The translations under genes were made by a program, and so were the position numbers. 64,000 nucleotides of DNA. Origin: SIG672 sp045657105 (lineage in GTDB: Bacteria > Bacillota > Clostridia > Oscillospirales > CAG-272). Below, piece by piece: positions 26,117 to 34,746 of this stretch; position 1 is the first letter of the stretch, and each line of letters begins with the position of its first letter. The stretch spans positions 1-64,000 of the forward strand of contig JAZOSN010000032.1 in the NCBI GenBank assembly GCA_045657105.1, in the 5' to 3' direction. The notes under the pieces are model-generated. The model had not been told where the DNA came from, did no database searches, and saw nothing but the letters and a program-made list of their open reading frames with translations.

Positions 26117-26145
26117 TTGACATTTTGCTTTTGGTGGTGTATAAT
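26117..26145 (+). promoter_or_regulatory. perfect-consensus promoter for the cyclophilin
   Basis: TTGACA (26117), 17 bp, TATAAT (26140). Confidence 0.85.
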
Positions 26146-26196
26146 AACTACCGTGTGCTCGCACTAAAATAAAAATCGCAGGATAAGGAGAAAATT

Positions 26197-26667
26197 ATGG
26201 TAGTTCTTGAAATAAAGGATCTTGGAAAGATCAAGATCGAGCTTGATGCCGAAAACGCGCCGATAAGCTCAGCAAATTTCGAAAATCTCGCTCGTGAGGG
26301 ATTTTACGACGGAATCATTTTCCACAGAGTCATAGCTAATTTTATGATTCAGGGCGGAGATCCGCAGGGTATCGGTATCGGCGGAAGCGGAAAGAATATT
26401 AAGGGTGAATTTGCCGCAAACGGAGTAAATAACCCCATAAAGCATAAGAGAGGAACGATCTCGATGGCGCGTTCGCAGAACTTCAACAGCGCGTCCTCGC
26501 AGTTCTTTATCTGTCACGTTGACTGTCCCTTCCTTGACGGACAGTACGCCGCTTTCGGACAGGTAGTTGAGGGTATCGAGGTGGTCGATCAGATCGCATC
26601 GGTCAAGACAGACCTCAGAGATAAGCCGCTTTACGACGTGGTTATCGAAAAAGCATACGTAGAATAA
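26197..26667 (+). CDS. peptidyl-prolyl cis-trans isomerase, cyclophilin type
   Basis: 156 residues, a single cyclophilin domain without signal peptide, so cytoplasmic. Active-site motifs are FHRVIANFMIQGGDPQGIG, GTISMARSQ and SSQFFICHVDCPFLDGQYAAFG. It catalyses proline isomerisation during protein folding. AAGGAG precedes the ATG. Monocistronic. Confidence 0.95.
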   Translation: MVVLEIKDLGKIKIELDAENAPISSANFENLAREGFYDGIIFHRVIANFMIQGGDPQGIGIGGSGKNIKGEFAANGVNNPIKHKRGTISMARSQNFNSASSQFFICHVDCPFLDGQYAAFGQVVEGIEVVDQIASVKTDLRDKPLYDVVIEKAYVE

Positions 26668-26671
26668 GAGA

Positions 26672-26703
26672 GAAACGCAGATCTTGAAGGTCTGCGTTTT
26701 TTG
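26672..26703 (+). terminator. intrinsic terminator
   Basis: AAACGCAGA / TCTGCGTTT with a 9-base loop, then a T-run. Confidence 0.88.
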
Positions 26704-26815
26704 TTTGAAAAAACAAGATAAAGGAGTAATTGAGCCGTAATGTCCCTCATATACTGTAACATCGGAATTCCGAAAGGTCAGGTAAGCGGAGCCGAAAAAT
26801 ATCGGAGGGAAGACA

Positions 26816-27109
26816 ATGCGAAGGGTTTATTCGGATAGATCGGAAGAAAGATGCGAGCAGATCGCGCTTTATATGCTTGAAAATAACGCCACCGTGAGAA
26901 AGGCTGCCGCGCAGTTCGGTATAAGTAAATCGACGGTACATAAGGACGTTACGGGAGTGCTCAAAAAATATAATTACCGCCTTTATTTAAAGGTTAAGGA
27001 GCTACTTGACGTCAATAAAAGCGAGCGTCATATGCGCGGCGGAGAGGCAACGCGTAAAAAGTACAGTGATATAAAACAAAATTCAAAGAACAGAAAAACT
27101 CTGCCGTGA
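26816..27109 (+). CDS. spoIIID: sporulation transcription factor SpoIIID
   Basis: 97 residues. The helix-turn-helix ATVRKAAAQFGISKSTVHKD and the basic C-terminal tail (HMRGGEATRKKY) match SpoIIID, the mother-cell regulator that acts after sigma-E and before sigma-K. A GGAGGGAAG ribosome site precedes the ATG. A CATATACT box near 26748 could be the -10 of a sigma-E promoter but no -35 was convincing. The stop codon lies inside the terminator stem. This shows the organism sporulates. Confidence 0.95.
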   Translation: MRRVYSDRSEERCEQIALYMLENNATVRKAAAQFGISKSTVHKDVTGVLKKYNYRLYLKVKELLDVNKSERHMRGGEATRKKYSDIKQNSKNRKTLP

Positions 27110-27122
27110 AGCAGAGTTTTTG
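27094..27122. terminator. bidirectional terminator overlapping the spoIIID stop
   Basis: AAAACTCTGC-CGTGA-GCAGAGTTTTT; the spoIIID TGA (27107-27109) is in the loop, and the cysK stop lies 4 bases beyond on the other strand. Confidence 0.9.
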
Positions 27123-27125
27123 TGT

Positions 27126-28052
27126 TTATTTAAACATTTCGCTCGAAAGGTATCTGTCGCCTGTGTCAGGCAGAAGAACGACGATGGTTTTACCTTCGTT
27201 TTCAGGACGCTTTGCAAGCTCTATTGCCGCCGAAAGTGCCGCTCCCGAGGAAATTCCTACGAGAATTCCTTCGCATCTTCCGACCTCGCGTCCGAGCACG
27301 AGCGCATCGGCGTCCGATACCGTCACGACCTCGTCGTAGATGCCGCGGTCAAGCACGCTTGGAACAAAATTTGCTCCGATTCCCTGTATAGCGTGAGCAC
27401 CGGCAACGCCGCCCGAAAGAAGCGGAGAAGCGCTCGGTTCTACCGCAACTACGCGGATTTTTTCATTTTTAGATTTTAAATATCTTCCGACTCCCGTGAT
27501 CGTTCCGCCCGTTCCGACGCCTGCTACGAAAAGGTCAATTTCGCCGTCAGTATCCTCCCATATTTCGGGTCCTGTCGTTTCCTCGTGAGCCTTGGCATTT
27601 GCAGGATTGTCAAACTGACTCGGGATAAAGCTGTTCGGTATTTCCTTTGCAAGCTCCTCGGCTTTTGCTATCGAGCCCTTCATTCCGAGAGAAGCATCGG
27701 TAAGGACGAGCTCTGCGCCGTAAGCCTTGATTATCGCTCTGCGCTCCTCGGACATAGAGTCGGGCATAACTATAACCGTGCGGTATCCGCGAGATGCTCC
27801 GACCGAGGCAAGACCGATTCCGGTGTTTCCCGAGGTCGGCTCGATTATTACCGCGCCTTGTGAAATAAGACCGCGCGCCTCGGCATCGTCGAGCATAGCT
27901 CTGGCGACTCTGTCCTTTGCGCTTCCCGCAGGATTAAGATATTCAAGCTTTGCAATTATTTTCGCTTTGAGCGAGTATTTTTTTTCAATGCCGTTCAGTC
28001 GGAGAAGGGGAGTCCTTCCGATAAGCTGCTCGGCGGAATTATATATTTTCAA
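27126..28052 (-). CDS. cysK: cysteine synthase (O-acetylserine sulfhydrylase)
   Basis: 308 residues. It makes cysteine from O-acetylserine and sulfide with PLP. Visible: the lysine loop NPAGSAKDRVARAM, the substrate loop EPTSGNTGIGLA, the PLP phosphate loop GVGTGGTITGVGRYL, and the C-terminal PDTGDRYLSSEMF. Length is normal. The MATE gene ends 5 bases upstream on the same strand, so the two are probably co-transcribed. Confidence 0.96.
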   Translation of the reverse strand: MKIYNSAEQLIGRTPLLRLNGIEKKYSLKAKIIAKLEYLNPAGSAKDRVARAMLDDAEARGLISQGAVIIEPTSGNTGIGLASVGASRGYRTVIVMPDSMSEERRAIIKAYGAELVLTDASLGMKGSIAKAEELAKEIPNSFIPSQFDNPANAKAHEETTGPEIWEDTDGEIDLFVAGVGTGGTITGVGRYLKSKNEKIRVVAVEPSASPLLSGGVAGAHAIQGIGANFVPSVLDRGIYDEVVTVSDADALVLGREVGRCEGILVGISSGAALSAAIELAKRPENEGKTIVVLLPDTGDRYLSSEMFK

Positions 28053-28057
28053 GAGAT

Positions 28058-29512
28058 CTACCGCCCTTCACTTGTGATTTCTTGGAGTGATTTTTCAGAT
28101 AAGGTGCTCGCTTCGGCAAGCCTTGCTTTATGCTTTTTAAGCTGAGATGAGTATATGGCAAAGAACAGAGATGCGAGAGCCACGACCGAAAGAGCCCAGG
28201 AAACGGGGTACATTATGTATATCATAGGTATCGTTCTGTACCTGTCGAATACAGTTGAAAGCCAAAGAATTCGGAATCCGCAGACGGTCGTGAGAGATAT
28301 GAGCGTAGGTGACAAAGAAACACCAAGACCTCTGAGAGATCCGTTTATAACGTCCATCGTTCCGCAAAGGAAATGAGAAAGGCTGAGTATTGTCATACGC
28401 ATAGCTCCGAGCATGATAGATGCTTGCGAGTCCTTTATATATATACCGAGAAGCTGCTCTTTGAATATATATGTAATAAGACCTAAAACGATCTCAAAGC
28501 CAAGCGAGTAAACAAGACAAACGCCGAGAGCTTTCAGTATGCGATCGTATTTTCCTGCGCCTCTGTTTTGTCCTATAAAGGTTATTGCCGCCTGATGGAA
28601 GGCGTTCGACGTTGTGTATATAAATCCCTCTATGTTGCTCGCTGCGGCGTTTCCGTTAATGACCGTTCCGCCGAAAATGTTTATAGATGACTGTGCAACG
28701 ACATTCGATAGAGAGAAAAGAGTTCCCGAAATACCGGCAGGGAGTCCGACTGCGATTATTGATTTGGTGCATTCTGAGTCAAATCTTATTTTTCTGAGAC
28801 AAAGCCTTTGCGGACCTTCAGATCTCGACAGATGAATGAGTATCCATACCATGGCGATATACTGAGATATTACCGTCGCCGTCGCAACACCGTCAACAGA
28901 CATATTAAAAAAGCAAACGAAGATAAAATTGAAAATGACGTTTATGACACCGGCACTTGACAGTATCAGAAGGGGAGTTTTGGAATCTCCGAGCGCGCGA
29001 AGTGCGGCAGAGCCGAAGTTGTAGATTATAGTTGCCGGCATCGCGATAAAATATATGCTCATATAAAGCGTCGAGCCGTCAAGGTGACTCTCGGGAGTTC
29101 CCATTAGTACGAGAAGTTGTCTTGATAAGCTGAGTCCGACGATGAAGCATAAAATTCCGGCAACTATGGCTACTGCAATCGACGTATGTATGTATTTTGA
29201 TATTTTTTCACTGTTTTTTGCGCCGTATTCCTTCGATACACCGACGCTTACGCCGACCGAAAAACCGATGAAAAGGTTGACCAGAAGGTTGATAAGCGCT
29301 CCGGTTGCACCGACCTGTCCGACTGCGGCGCTTCCGACAAAACGTCCGACGATTATCATATCGGCGGCGTTGAAGGCGAGCTGCAAAAGACCTGTGAGCA
29401 TAACCGGAATCGCAAATGCGAGAATAGTTTTGAACAGGTTTCCGTTTAGCGGATCTATAAGCCTTCCACGCTTTTTACTTTCAATACTTACTGTGTTTGG
29501 AATTTTAACCAC
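28058..29512 (-). CDS. MATE-family efflux transporter
   Basis: 484 residues and twelve predicted membrane helices in two homologous halves: AIPVMLTGLLQLAFNAADMI with VGRFVGSAAVGQVGATGALI in the first, AVGLPAGISGTLFSLSNVVA in the second. It exports cations, drugs or metabolites by Na+ or H+ antiport. The start is GTG at 29512; its ribosome site is weak. It lies 5 bases upstream of cysK. Confidence 0.93.
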   Translation of the reverse strand: MVKIPNTVSIESKKRGRLIDPLNGNLFKTILAFAIPVMLTGLLQLAFNAADMIIVGRFVGSAAVGQVGATGALINLLVNLFIGFSVGVSVGVSKEYGAKNSEKISKYIHTSIAVAIVAGILCFIVGLSLSRQLLVLMGTPESHLDGSTLYMSIYFIAMPATIIYNFGSAALRALGDSKTPLLILSSAGVINVIFNFIFVCFFNMSVDGVATATVISQYIAMVWILIHLSRSEGPQRLCLRKIRFDSECTKSIIAVGLPAGISGTLFSLSNVVAQSSINIFGGTVINGNAAASNIEGFIYTTSNAFHQAAITFIGQNRGAGKYDRILKALGVCLVYSLGFEIVLGLITYIFKEQLLGIYIKDSQASIMLGAMRMTILSLSHFLCGTMDVINGSLRGLGVSLSPTLISLTTVCGFRILWLSTVFDRYRTIPMIYIMYPVSWALSVVALASLFFAIYSSQLKKHKARLAEASTLSEKSLQEITSEGR

Positions 29513-29584
29513 CAGCTTTCTTTTACTATTTTAGAGTCTATCACTTATTCTTTAAAAAGTCAATAGAAAGAAAAAATAATTTAC

Positions 29585-29613
29585 TTGTAAAAGGGATAAA
29601 TATATGGTATAAT
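29585..29613 (+). promoter_or_regulatory. promoter
   Basis: TTGTAA (29585), 17 bp, TATAAT (29608), 27 bases upstream of the next start. Confidence 0.7.
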
Positions 29614-29640
29614 ATCTTAAAGCCGCATGCGGAGGAAAAT

Positions 29641-30279
29641 ATGAAAACGAAGCTTACAAAAATATATAAGGCACCGCGTCCGAAAAGAGGACAGGCGGCA
29701 CTGCCTCGGATCGTGGCGAGAGCTGACGAGCAGTTCGGACGAAAGAATTACGCCGAATATTCGGTAAGAAAAAAGATAGAGGGAAGCTATGCGCTGAGCC
29801 GCGTGCTTATGATATTTTTTTATATCGTTGCAACGCTTGCATATATCATTTTTTGCTCGGCAGTTAAGATCTTTCTTTGGTTTCTCGTTGTTCTTCCCGT
29901 GTTCGTTATGCTGATCGTCTATCTGACCTGGTGGAGAGTTTCGATAGATTATAAATATACGGTAGATCAAGCCGTTTTTTGTGTGAAGGCGGTGTATGGC
30001 GACAGATACGAGCGTGTCCTTTTTGAAGAAAAAATACGCGAAATCTCGCTTATTGCTCCGTATAAGGACGCCTATGTATCACAAGTCAATGACTTTATTA
30101 AAGACGCCGAAGCGGCGTATGCGATCTCCTCAAAAAAAGCGGACGATATTTATTTTGCCTGCCATACCGACGCGTACGGTAAAAAGAAAGCGGTCTTTTT
30201 TGAAATGACCTCTCAGGCGCTTGCGGCACTTAAATATTATAACTCAAATGCCACCGTTGCTTCGGATCCAAGAAGATAA
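29641..30279 (+). CDS. conserved membrane protein of unknown function
   Basis: 212 residues. A basic cytoplasmic N-terminus (about 1-50), two close membrane helices (about 53-77 and 78-102) and a soluble C-terminal domain with an alpha/beta pattern (KYTVDQAVFCVKAVYGDRYE, EISLIAPYKDAY, IYFACHTDAYGKKKAVFFEM). This resembles small clostridial DUF families of the DUF6106 kind, but I am not sure. GAGGAAAAT precedes the ATG. It stands just upstream of the SASP gene that hosts the island. Confidence 0.7.
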   Translation: MKTKLTKIYKAPRPKRGQAALPRIVARADEQFGRKNYAEYSVRKKIEGSYALSRVLMIFFYIVATLAYIIFCSAVKIFLWFLVVLPVFVMLIVYLTWWRVSIDYKYTVDQAVFCVKAVYGDRYERVLFEEKIREISLIAPYKDAYVSQVNDFIKDAEAAYAISSKKADDIYFACHTDAYGKKKAVFFEMTSQALAALKYYNSNATVASDPRR

Positions 30280-30308
30280 ATTCAACTAAAATTCTCATAA
30301 TTTTCCAT

Positions 30309-30337
30309 ACATAAAACAAATCGCCTCGCTCATAATA
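30309..30337 (+). promoter_or_regulatory. possible sigma-G type promoter of the SASP gene
   Basis: ACATA (30309) and CATAATA (30331) with 17 bp between them resemble the GCATA / CATAATA boxes of forespore sigma-F/G promoters, which drive SASP genes in other spore formers. Confidence 0.4.
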
Positions 30338-30416
30338 ATACCAGAGCGGAAAGCAAACCCGCTCGAGTAAAAAATCAAAGAACGCTTGATGCGTTCTGAG
30401 CAAGGAGATTTGTAAA

Positions 30417-30683
30417 ATGGCAGGAAGCAACAAGAACCTCATTCCTGAGGCAAAGGAAGGTCTTAACAAGTTTAAGATGGAAGCAGCAGGAGAAGTTGGT
30501 GTAAACCTCAAGCAGGGTTACAACGGCGACCTCACCAGCCGTCAGGCAGGTTCCATCGGTGGACAGATGGTTAAGAACATCCCTACCATACGAACTATGA
30601 AACAGGTCTCTTTCGAGAGAACGAACCGTATCGTAGACGGTCATAAAACCACCGTTCGTTACATAGCGGAGCTGACAATTTAA
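30417..30683 (+). CDS. alpha/beta-type SASP gene with its 3' end replaced by island DNA
   Basis: Residues 1-53 are a classical alpha/beta small acid-soluble spore protein: LIPEAKEGLNKFKMEAAGEV, YNGDLTSRQAGSIGGQMVK. These proteins coat and protect spore DNA and feed germination. After MVK the frame enters foreign sequence (NIPTIRTMKQVSFERTNRIV and on to IAELTI) that no SASP has, giving 88 residues. The expected last helix (KKMVEKYE-like, cf. clostridial SASPs ending MVKRMVEQYE) is missing here but present at 47572-47614. The junction is the shared TTAAGAA at 30571. AAGGAG precedes the ATG. The hybrid probably cannot bind DNA normally, because the C-terminal helix of the family is part of the binding motif. 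Confidence 0.93.
   Translation: MAGSNKNLIPEAKEGLNKFKMEAAGEVGVNLKQGYNGDLTSRQAGSIGGQMVKNIPTIRTMKQVSFERTNRIVDGHKTTVRYIAELTI
30561..30580 (+). other. left attachment junction (attL-like)
   Basis: GGACAGATGGTTAAGAACAT matches the right junction at 16 of 20 positions. The uninterrupted identity is TTAAGAA (30571-30577), in the same codon phase at both ends. Left of it is SASP sequence, right of it the island. Confidence 0.85.
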
Positions 30684-30690
30684 TAATGAG

Positions 30691-30732
30691 CCCTCTTGGA
30701 CAGCGTTATTGCCATCCAAGAGGGTTGTTTTT
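30691..30732 (+). terminator. terminator at the island's left end
   Basis: CCCTCTTGGA (30691) pairs with TCCAAGAGGG (30715-30724), then TTGTTTTT. In the circular form it would terminate the recombinase transcript; in the integrated form it ends the hybrid SASP transcript. Confidence 0.9.
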
Positions 30733-30825
30733 GTGCACCTCTGCGTTTGTGTGTAAAAATGTGTTATTAAGTCGATTTTTAATTTGCAAAAATGTGCAAA
30801 CTTGAAAAAATGTGCAAAATACCTG

Positions 30826-30854
30826 TTGTAAAACTTGAAAAAGTGTGATATAAT
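30826..30854 (+). promoter_or_regulatory. promoter of the DUF4143 ATPase
   Basis: TTGTAA (30826), 17 bp, TATAAT (30849). Direct repeats of AATGTGCAAA (near 30791 and 30810) and CTTGAAAAA (30801, 30834) lie on and upstream of it and may bind a regulator. Confidence 0.65.
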
Positions 30855-30886
30855 ATATCCGTACACATATTTGTGAGGTGATTAGT

Positions 30887-32179
30887 ATGAAGCGAAACGC
30901 GATAGAAGTACTGCTTAAATGGAAAAACGACGAAGAGCGCAAGCCGATGGTGCTAAAGGGTGCCCGTCAGGTCGGTAAGACTTGGCTTATGAAGGAATTC
31001 GGCAGAAGTTATTACGAAAATTACGTATATTTCAACTTTGACGAGGAAGACGAGCTACAGTCTATCTTTGAAACGAATAAGAATCCCAAGAGGATCATAG
31101 AGCTGCTTTCCTTGGTTGCGGGAGAAAAAATACTTCCCGGTACTACGCTTGTTATATTTGATGAGATACAAGAGTGCCCGTCTGCGCTCAACGCCCTGAA
31201 ATATTTTAGGGAAAAGGCAAACGAATACCACGTGATTGCTGCAGGCAGTCTGCTCGGAACGCTCCTTGCTCAGCCGAAATCCTATCCCGTGGGGATGGTC
31301 AATCTGTTGGATATCCATCCGCTGACCTTCGATGAATTTTTGGATGCTACCGATGAGTCGCTGTATGCCTACTATCAAAGCATCACCAAAGAACAAGTAA
31401 TCGAAGAAATCTTCCACAATCGCCTGATGGAAGCGTATAATAACTATCTGATCATCGGCGGAATGCCCGAATGCGTTGCGTCCTGGGTGAAGCATAAGGA
31501 TCCGGCAAGAATCACGCAGATCCAGAAGGAGCTTGTTCAGATCTACGAAAACGACTTTTCCAAGCATAACGGAAAAGTGAACAGCGGAAGAATTTTGCAG
31601 GTTTTCCGCAGTATCGTAACTCAGCTTGCAAAGCCTAACGAAAAGTTTATGTACGGCGCAGTAAGGGAAGGCGGCAGAGCGAGAGACTTTGAGGAAGCTA
31701 TCGAATGGCTCGTCTCTGCAGGGATGCTGAACCGCGTATACAATCTTTCTAAATTGGAGCATCCGCTGTCCGCTTTTTGTAAGATGGATCAGTTCAAGCT
31801 TTTCGTGTTTGATACGGGACTTCTGAAGTATATGGCTGGCATTGATAACAGCGCAATCCTCTTAAAGACTGACTATCAATTTAAGGGGCCTTTGACCGAA
31901 AATTACGTTCTTCAGCAGCTGATTGGTCAGTTCGACGTGGATCCTCACTATTATTCGGACAGGAGCGGAGAGATCGATTTCGTCCTGCAGAACGGCACTG
32001 AGGTTATTCCCGTGGAAGCCAAGGGCGGCGAGGACAAATCCGCACCGACATTTAAGAAATACGTAAACGAGCACCTCCCAAAGCACGCAGTCCGCTTCTC
32101 AAAACGCGGCTACCGCAAGGACGGCTATATCACCAATATGCCGCTGTACCTTGCAAGAAGAATGAAAGATTTGCTGTGA
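30887..32179 (+). CDS. AAA ATPase with DUF4143 domain
   Basis: 430 residues. The N-terminal AAA domain has Walker A LKGARQVGKTWLMKEF and Walker B TLVIFDEIQECP, then AAGSLLGTLL; the C-terminal DUF4143 domain contains KLFVFDTGLLKYM, GPLTENYVLQQL and the nuclease-like strand pair YYSDRSGEIDFVLQ and VIPVEAKGGED. Members are common, mobile-element-linked and of unknown role. ATG at 30887 follows GAGGTG by 7 bases. Located directly after the left island boundary with its own promoter. Confidence 0.9.
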   Translation: MKRNAIEVLLKWKNDEERKPMVLKGARQVGKTWLMKEFGRSYYENYVYFNFDEEDELQSIFETNKNPKRIIELLSLVAGEKILPGTTLVIFDEIQECPSALNALKYFREKANEYHVIAAGSLLGTLLAQPKSYPVGMVNLLDIHPLTFDEFLDATDESLYAYYQSITKEQVIEEIFHNRLMEAYNNYLIIGGMPECVASWVKHKDPARITQIQKELVQIYENDFSKHNGKVNSGRILQVFRSIVTQLAKPNEKFMYGAVREGGRARDFEEAIEWLVSAGMLNRVYNLSKLEHPLSAFCKMDQFKLFVFDTGLLKYMAGIDNSAILLKTDYQFKGPLTENYVLQQLIGQFDVDPHYYSDRSGEIDFVLQNGTEVIPVEAKGGEDKSAPTFKKYVNEHLPKHAVRFSKRGYRKDGYITNMPLYLARRMKDLL

Positions 32180-32224
32180 GTGAACCAAAACATTAGAGCT
32201 GCGAACTGATTTTTTAATGGCCAT

Positions 32225-32257
32225 GTGCGTTTTTTCGCACTATGTCTATGTTATACT
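32225..32257 (+). promoter_or_regulatory. WYL-type operator and promoter (rightward operon)
   Basis: The perfect 16-bp palindrome GTGCGTTTTTTCGCAC (32225-32240) occupies the -35 position; TATACT (32252) follows after 11 bp. The same operator and spacing recur at two other island promoters. Confidence 0.75.
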
Positions 32258-32292
32258 GTTATTGTAAAAAACAATTATGGAGGATACACACC

Positions 32293-33009
32293 ATGCCTAC
32301 ACCCATCATTTCTACGTTCATTGCCTATTGCGAAACCGAACTCAATCTTCATGACAAGCTTATGGTACAAAAGCTCACCGATCCCAATGAAACTTTCTAT
32401 AAGTCCTTACCTGTATGTATTATTGATGCTGTATTTTCGATTGGCGTTAAATATCAGTCAGTTGAAAAAGCCGAAAAAACATTTATTGAGTATTTTAATC
32501 TCAATATTTCGAGAACACTTCCTATTGTAAACGAATACACGATCAATGATTTTATCAGAGACATGAACGCTTTTGCTTCATTCGAAGACGCAGCTGTAAT
32601 TGGCTTCAATAACAGGCAAAGAACATCTTCCGTTAACGGCATTTTGAAGGCGGAAGCGTGCTATCGCGTTGCAGAGGTGTTCAAAAAGCATAACATCAAT
32701 ACTTTGGAGGATTTTAATAAGTATGCAAATAAGCCTATGCTTGATGCTGATATTCTTAAAGTAAGAGGGCAAGGCAGCGGAATTATGCTCAAATACCTTT
32801 ACATGCTTGCGGGCGATGCAAACGAAGTAAAGCCTGATAGACACATGGTTAATTTTATGAAAAAAGTATTTCCTCATTTGACCATGTCGACCAAAGACCA
32901 CCCCGAAATCAAAAAGATTATTGAAGAAACCGTGTTGGAGCTGAAGCCGAAATATCCTCAGCTTACCGAGCGTTTTCTTGATGTTCTTATTTGGGATCAC
33001 ATGCGTTAA
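32293..33009 (+). CDS. HhH-GPD-like protein of unknown function
   Basis: 238 residues. The C-terminal half resembles the helix-hairpin-helix base-excision glycosylase fold: DILKVRGQGSGIMLKYLYML (the hairpin) followed by KPDRHMVNFMKKVF, the place where the catalytic Asp of HhH-GPD enzymes lies. The N-terminal half (two helical blocks) is not recognised. Start at 32293 because GGAGG is 8 bases before it; the longer frame begins upstream of the promoter -10. First gene of a rightward operon under the island operator. Confidence 0.6.
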   Translation: MPTPIISTFIAYCETELNLHDKLMVQKLTDPNETFYKSLPVCIIDAVFSIGVKYQSVEKAEKTFIEYFNLNISRTLPIVNEYTINDFIRDMNAFASFEDAAVIGFNNRQRTSSVNGILKAEACYRVAEVFKKHNINTLEDFNKYANKPMLDADILKVRGQGSGIMLKYLYMLAGDANEVKPDRHMVNFMKKVFPHLTMSTKDHPEIKKIIEETVLELKPKYPQLTERFLDVLIWDHMR

Positions 33010-33021
33010 GGAGACACCAAT

Positions 33022-33531
33022 ATGGAAGCCCCAAAACCCCCACTTCTCGTTTACAGAGAAAAGATGTCAGAAGTACATACCCCCGAAGAGATCAAGGCAG
33101 CGTTCGACGAAAGCCACTATGCCGTATGCTTTAACTACGATCGTGGTCATGGGCGAGCTAAGCACGAATTGTTCGCGGCAATATGGGAGGTCAATCCCGA
33201 TGCGATCATTACCGAAGCGGATCTATGCATTATGGCAGTTGAGCCCATCGTGTGGCGTGATCAGCTCCTGCTGATCGACAAAAACGGCACCAAGGAAACG
33301 GCAAATACGATTGCGAAATTCATGGCGGAATCGGGCATCATTTCTTATGAATACCGCATTGTCGACGAGGCGGGCATTAAGGTGTGCTTCGGCTCGATTG
33401 ACGTAAGAAAAGAATCCCCTGCAGTGCGCTTCAAGTGCAATCTGCTCAATGACGGCAACAAGTTACTTTTGACCGCAAGGCATATGACAAAAGCGGATAG
33501 AGAGAAATTAAAACTGAATAAGGAGAATTGA
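33022..33531 (+). CDS. hypothetical protein
   Basis: 169 residues, soluble, mixed alpha/beta (YAVCFNYDRGHGRAKHELFA, DAIITEADLCIMAVEPIVW, YRIVDEAGIKVCFGSIDV). I recognise no family. It lies 12 bases after the HhH-like gene with an AAGGAG site, so it is in that operon. Confidence 0.6.
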   Translation: MEAPKPPLLVYREKMSEVHTPEEIKAAFDESHYAVCFNYDRGHGRAKHELFAAIWEVNPDAIITEADLCIMAVEPIVWRDQLLLIDKNGTKETANTIAKFMAESGIISYEYRIVDEAGIKVCFGSIDVRKESPAVRFKCNLLNDGNKLLLTARHMTKADREKLKLNKEN

Positions 33532-33532
33532 A

Positions 33533-33826
33533 ATGACACCGACGCTTAAAAATTATTTAAACAACAACAGATGTTATATCGAAAAAGAAGAATTTGACAA
33601 GCTGATTTGCCGTGAGGTAATTGAAAACGGCTGGCTTAACGAGTTGCTCGACTTTCTTTATGAATGCGGGGCATCGGTTTCAACAGAAGTTATCACAAAA
33701 CAACTAATCGAATTTTATGTGGCAAATAAGGTTTCAAACAACAAAGAAAATGTCGAAGCAAAAATTAGATATTTGCTCAACAAACATCAAATTATGCTTT
33801 TCAAAACTATTCTGGACGAAAATTAG
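33533..33826 (+). CDS. small helical hypothetical protein
   Basis: 97 residues, mostly helical and charged, with no cysteine motif or membrane segment. It starts 1 base after the preceding stop with AAGGAG in the end of that gene, so translation is probably coupled. Unknown family. Confidence 0.55.
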   Translation: MTPTLKNYLNNNRCYIEKEEFDKLICREVIENGWLNELLDFLYECGASVSTEVITKQLIEFYVANKVSNNKENVEAKIRYLLNKHQIMLFKTILDEN

Positions 33827-33910
33827 TAAGAACAAGCCTTCCGTATAATTCACGAGGGACGAAATCGCGGTCGTTTACAACAGCTATATCAAACGAGAAA
33901 GGTAAAAACG

Positions 33911-34696
33911 ATGACTGAGTCTAAAGATTTCAAAATTTTCACACTTACATATTCCGGAAAATATACCGGAACGGATGAAGAGGTCGTGATTCCCGATGGG
34001 GTTAATGTCATAAGTGCCGGTGCCTTTGAGGGAAACAAATCGATAAAAAGCGTTGTCATGCCCAATACCGTTACTTGCATTGATCCTCGCGCTTTTTGTG
34101 GTTGTTCTTTCCTTGAAAAGATCGTGCTTTCGGACAATCTGAAATTTATAGAACCGAGTGCATTCGAAGATTGTATCAGCCTTTCTCAGGTTAATCTTCC
34201 AAGCAGTCTTAAAGCAATCGGTGCCGGCGCTTTTGAGAATAGCGGGCTCACAAATATTGCTTTTCCTGAAAATGTTAAGATAATGCCATTTGCTTTTAAA
34301 GGTTGTTCGCGCATTGAAGAACTCTATGTGCCATCCGGTGTTTCTTTATCTTCCGATGCGTTTAAAGATTGTAAGAAATTAACCAAGGTCTGTTTTGAAC
34401 ATGGCACATGTTCCTTAGGCTATGGTTCTTTTGCACATTGCAGTAATCTTACAACGGTGTTGCTTCCTGACGGGGTTACACGCATTGGTGATAATTCATT
34501 CTATTTGTGTGATTCGCTCAAAAAAATATATATTCCTTATACCGTTACCTCTATCGGGCGCTCGTCGTTCTATAGAATAGGCAAAAAGAACAAGCTGACA
34601 ATTCAAGCACCGAAAGGCTCGTATGCAATAAAATACGCCAAGAAAATGCATTTCAAATACGAATATGTCGAAGAGAATCCATATGTAAATGGGTAA
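33911..34696 (+). CDS. BspA-type leucine-rich repeat protein
   Basis: 261 residues made almost wholly of LRR_5 (BspA/TpLRR) repeats of about 23 residues, for example VISAGAFEGNKSIKSVVMP, FIEPSAFEDCISLSQVNLP and RIGDNSFYLCDSLKKIYIP. No signal peptide, so it is cytoplasmic, unlike classic surface BspA proteins. Such repeats usually bind proteins. Ends in a terminator; one of three LRR proteins of the island. Confidence 0.85.
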   Translation: MTESKDFKIFTLTYSGKYTGTDEEVVIPDGVNVISAGAFEGNKSIKSVVMPNTVTCIDPRAFCGCSFLEKIVLSDNLKFIEPSAFEDCISLSQVNLPSSLKAIGAGAFENSGLTNIAFPENVKIMPFAFKGCSRIEELYVPSGVSLSSDAFKDCKKLTKVCFEHGTCSLGYGSFAHCSNLTTVLLPDGVTRIGDNSFYLCDSLKKIYIPYTVTSIGRSSFYRIGKKNKLTIQAPKGSYAIKYAKKMHFKYEYVEENPYVNG

Positions 34697-34703
34697 AATT
34701 TAG

Positions 34704-34742
34704 AGAACAAGCCCTCCGCAATTTTGCGGAGGGCCTGTTCGT
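34704..34742. terminator. strong bidirectional terminator
   Basis: GAACAAGCCCTCCGC / GCGGAGGGCCTGTTC with loop AATTTT, between convergent genes. Confidence 0.85.
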
Positions 34743-34746
34743 TTGA

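Noticed and set aside
30417..30683. Hybrid SASP as a genuinely novel SASP variant
   Set aside because: The expected C-terminal helix is present in frame at the other end of the island, so recombination explains it better than divergence.
30780..30850. Replication origin iterons near the DUF4143 ATPase
   Set aside because: Only two to three short AT-rich repeats are present and no replication initiator gene is near; they are more likely regulator sites.
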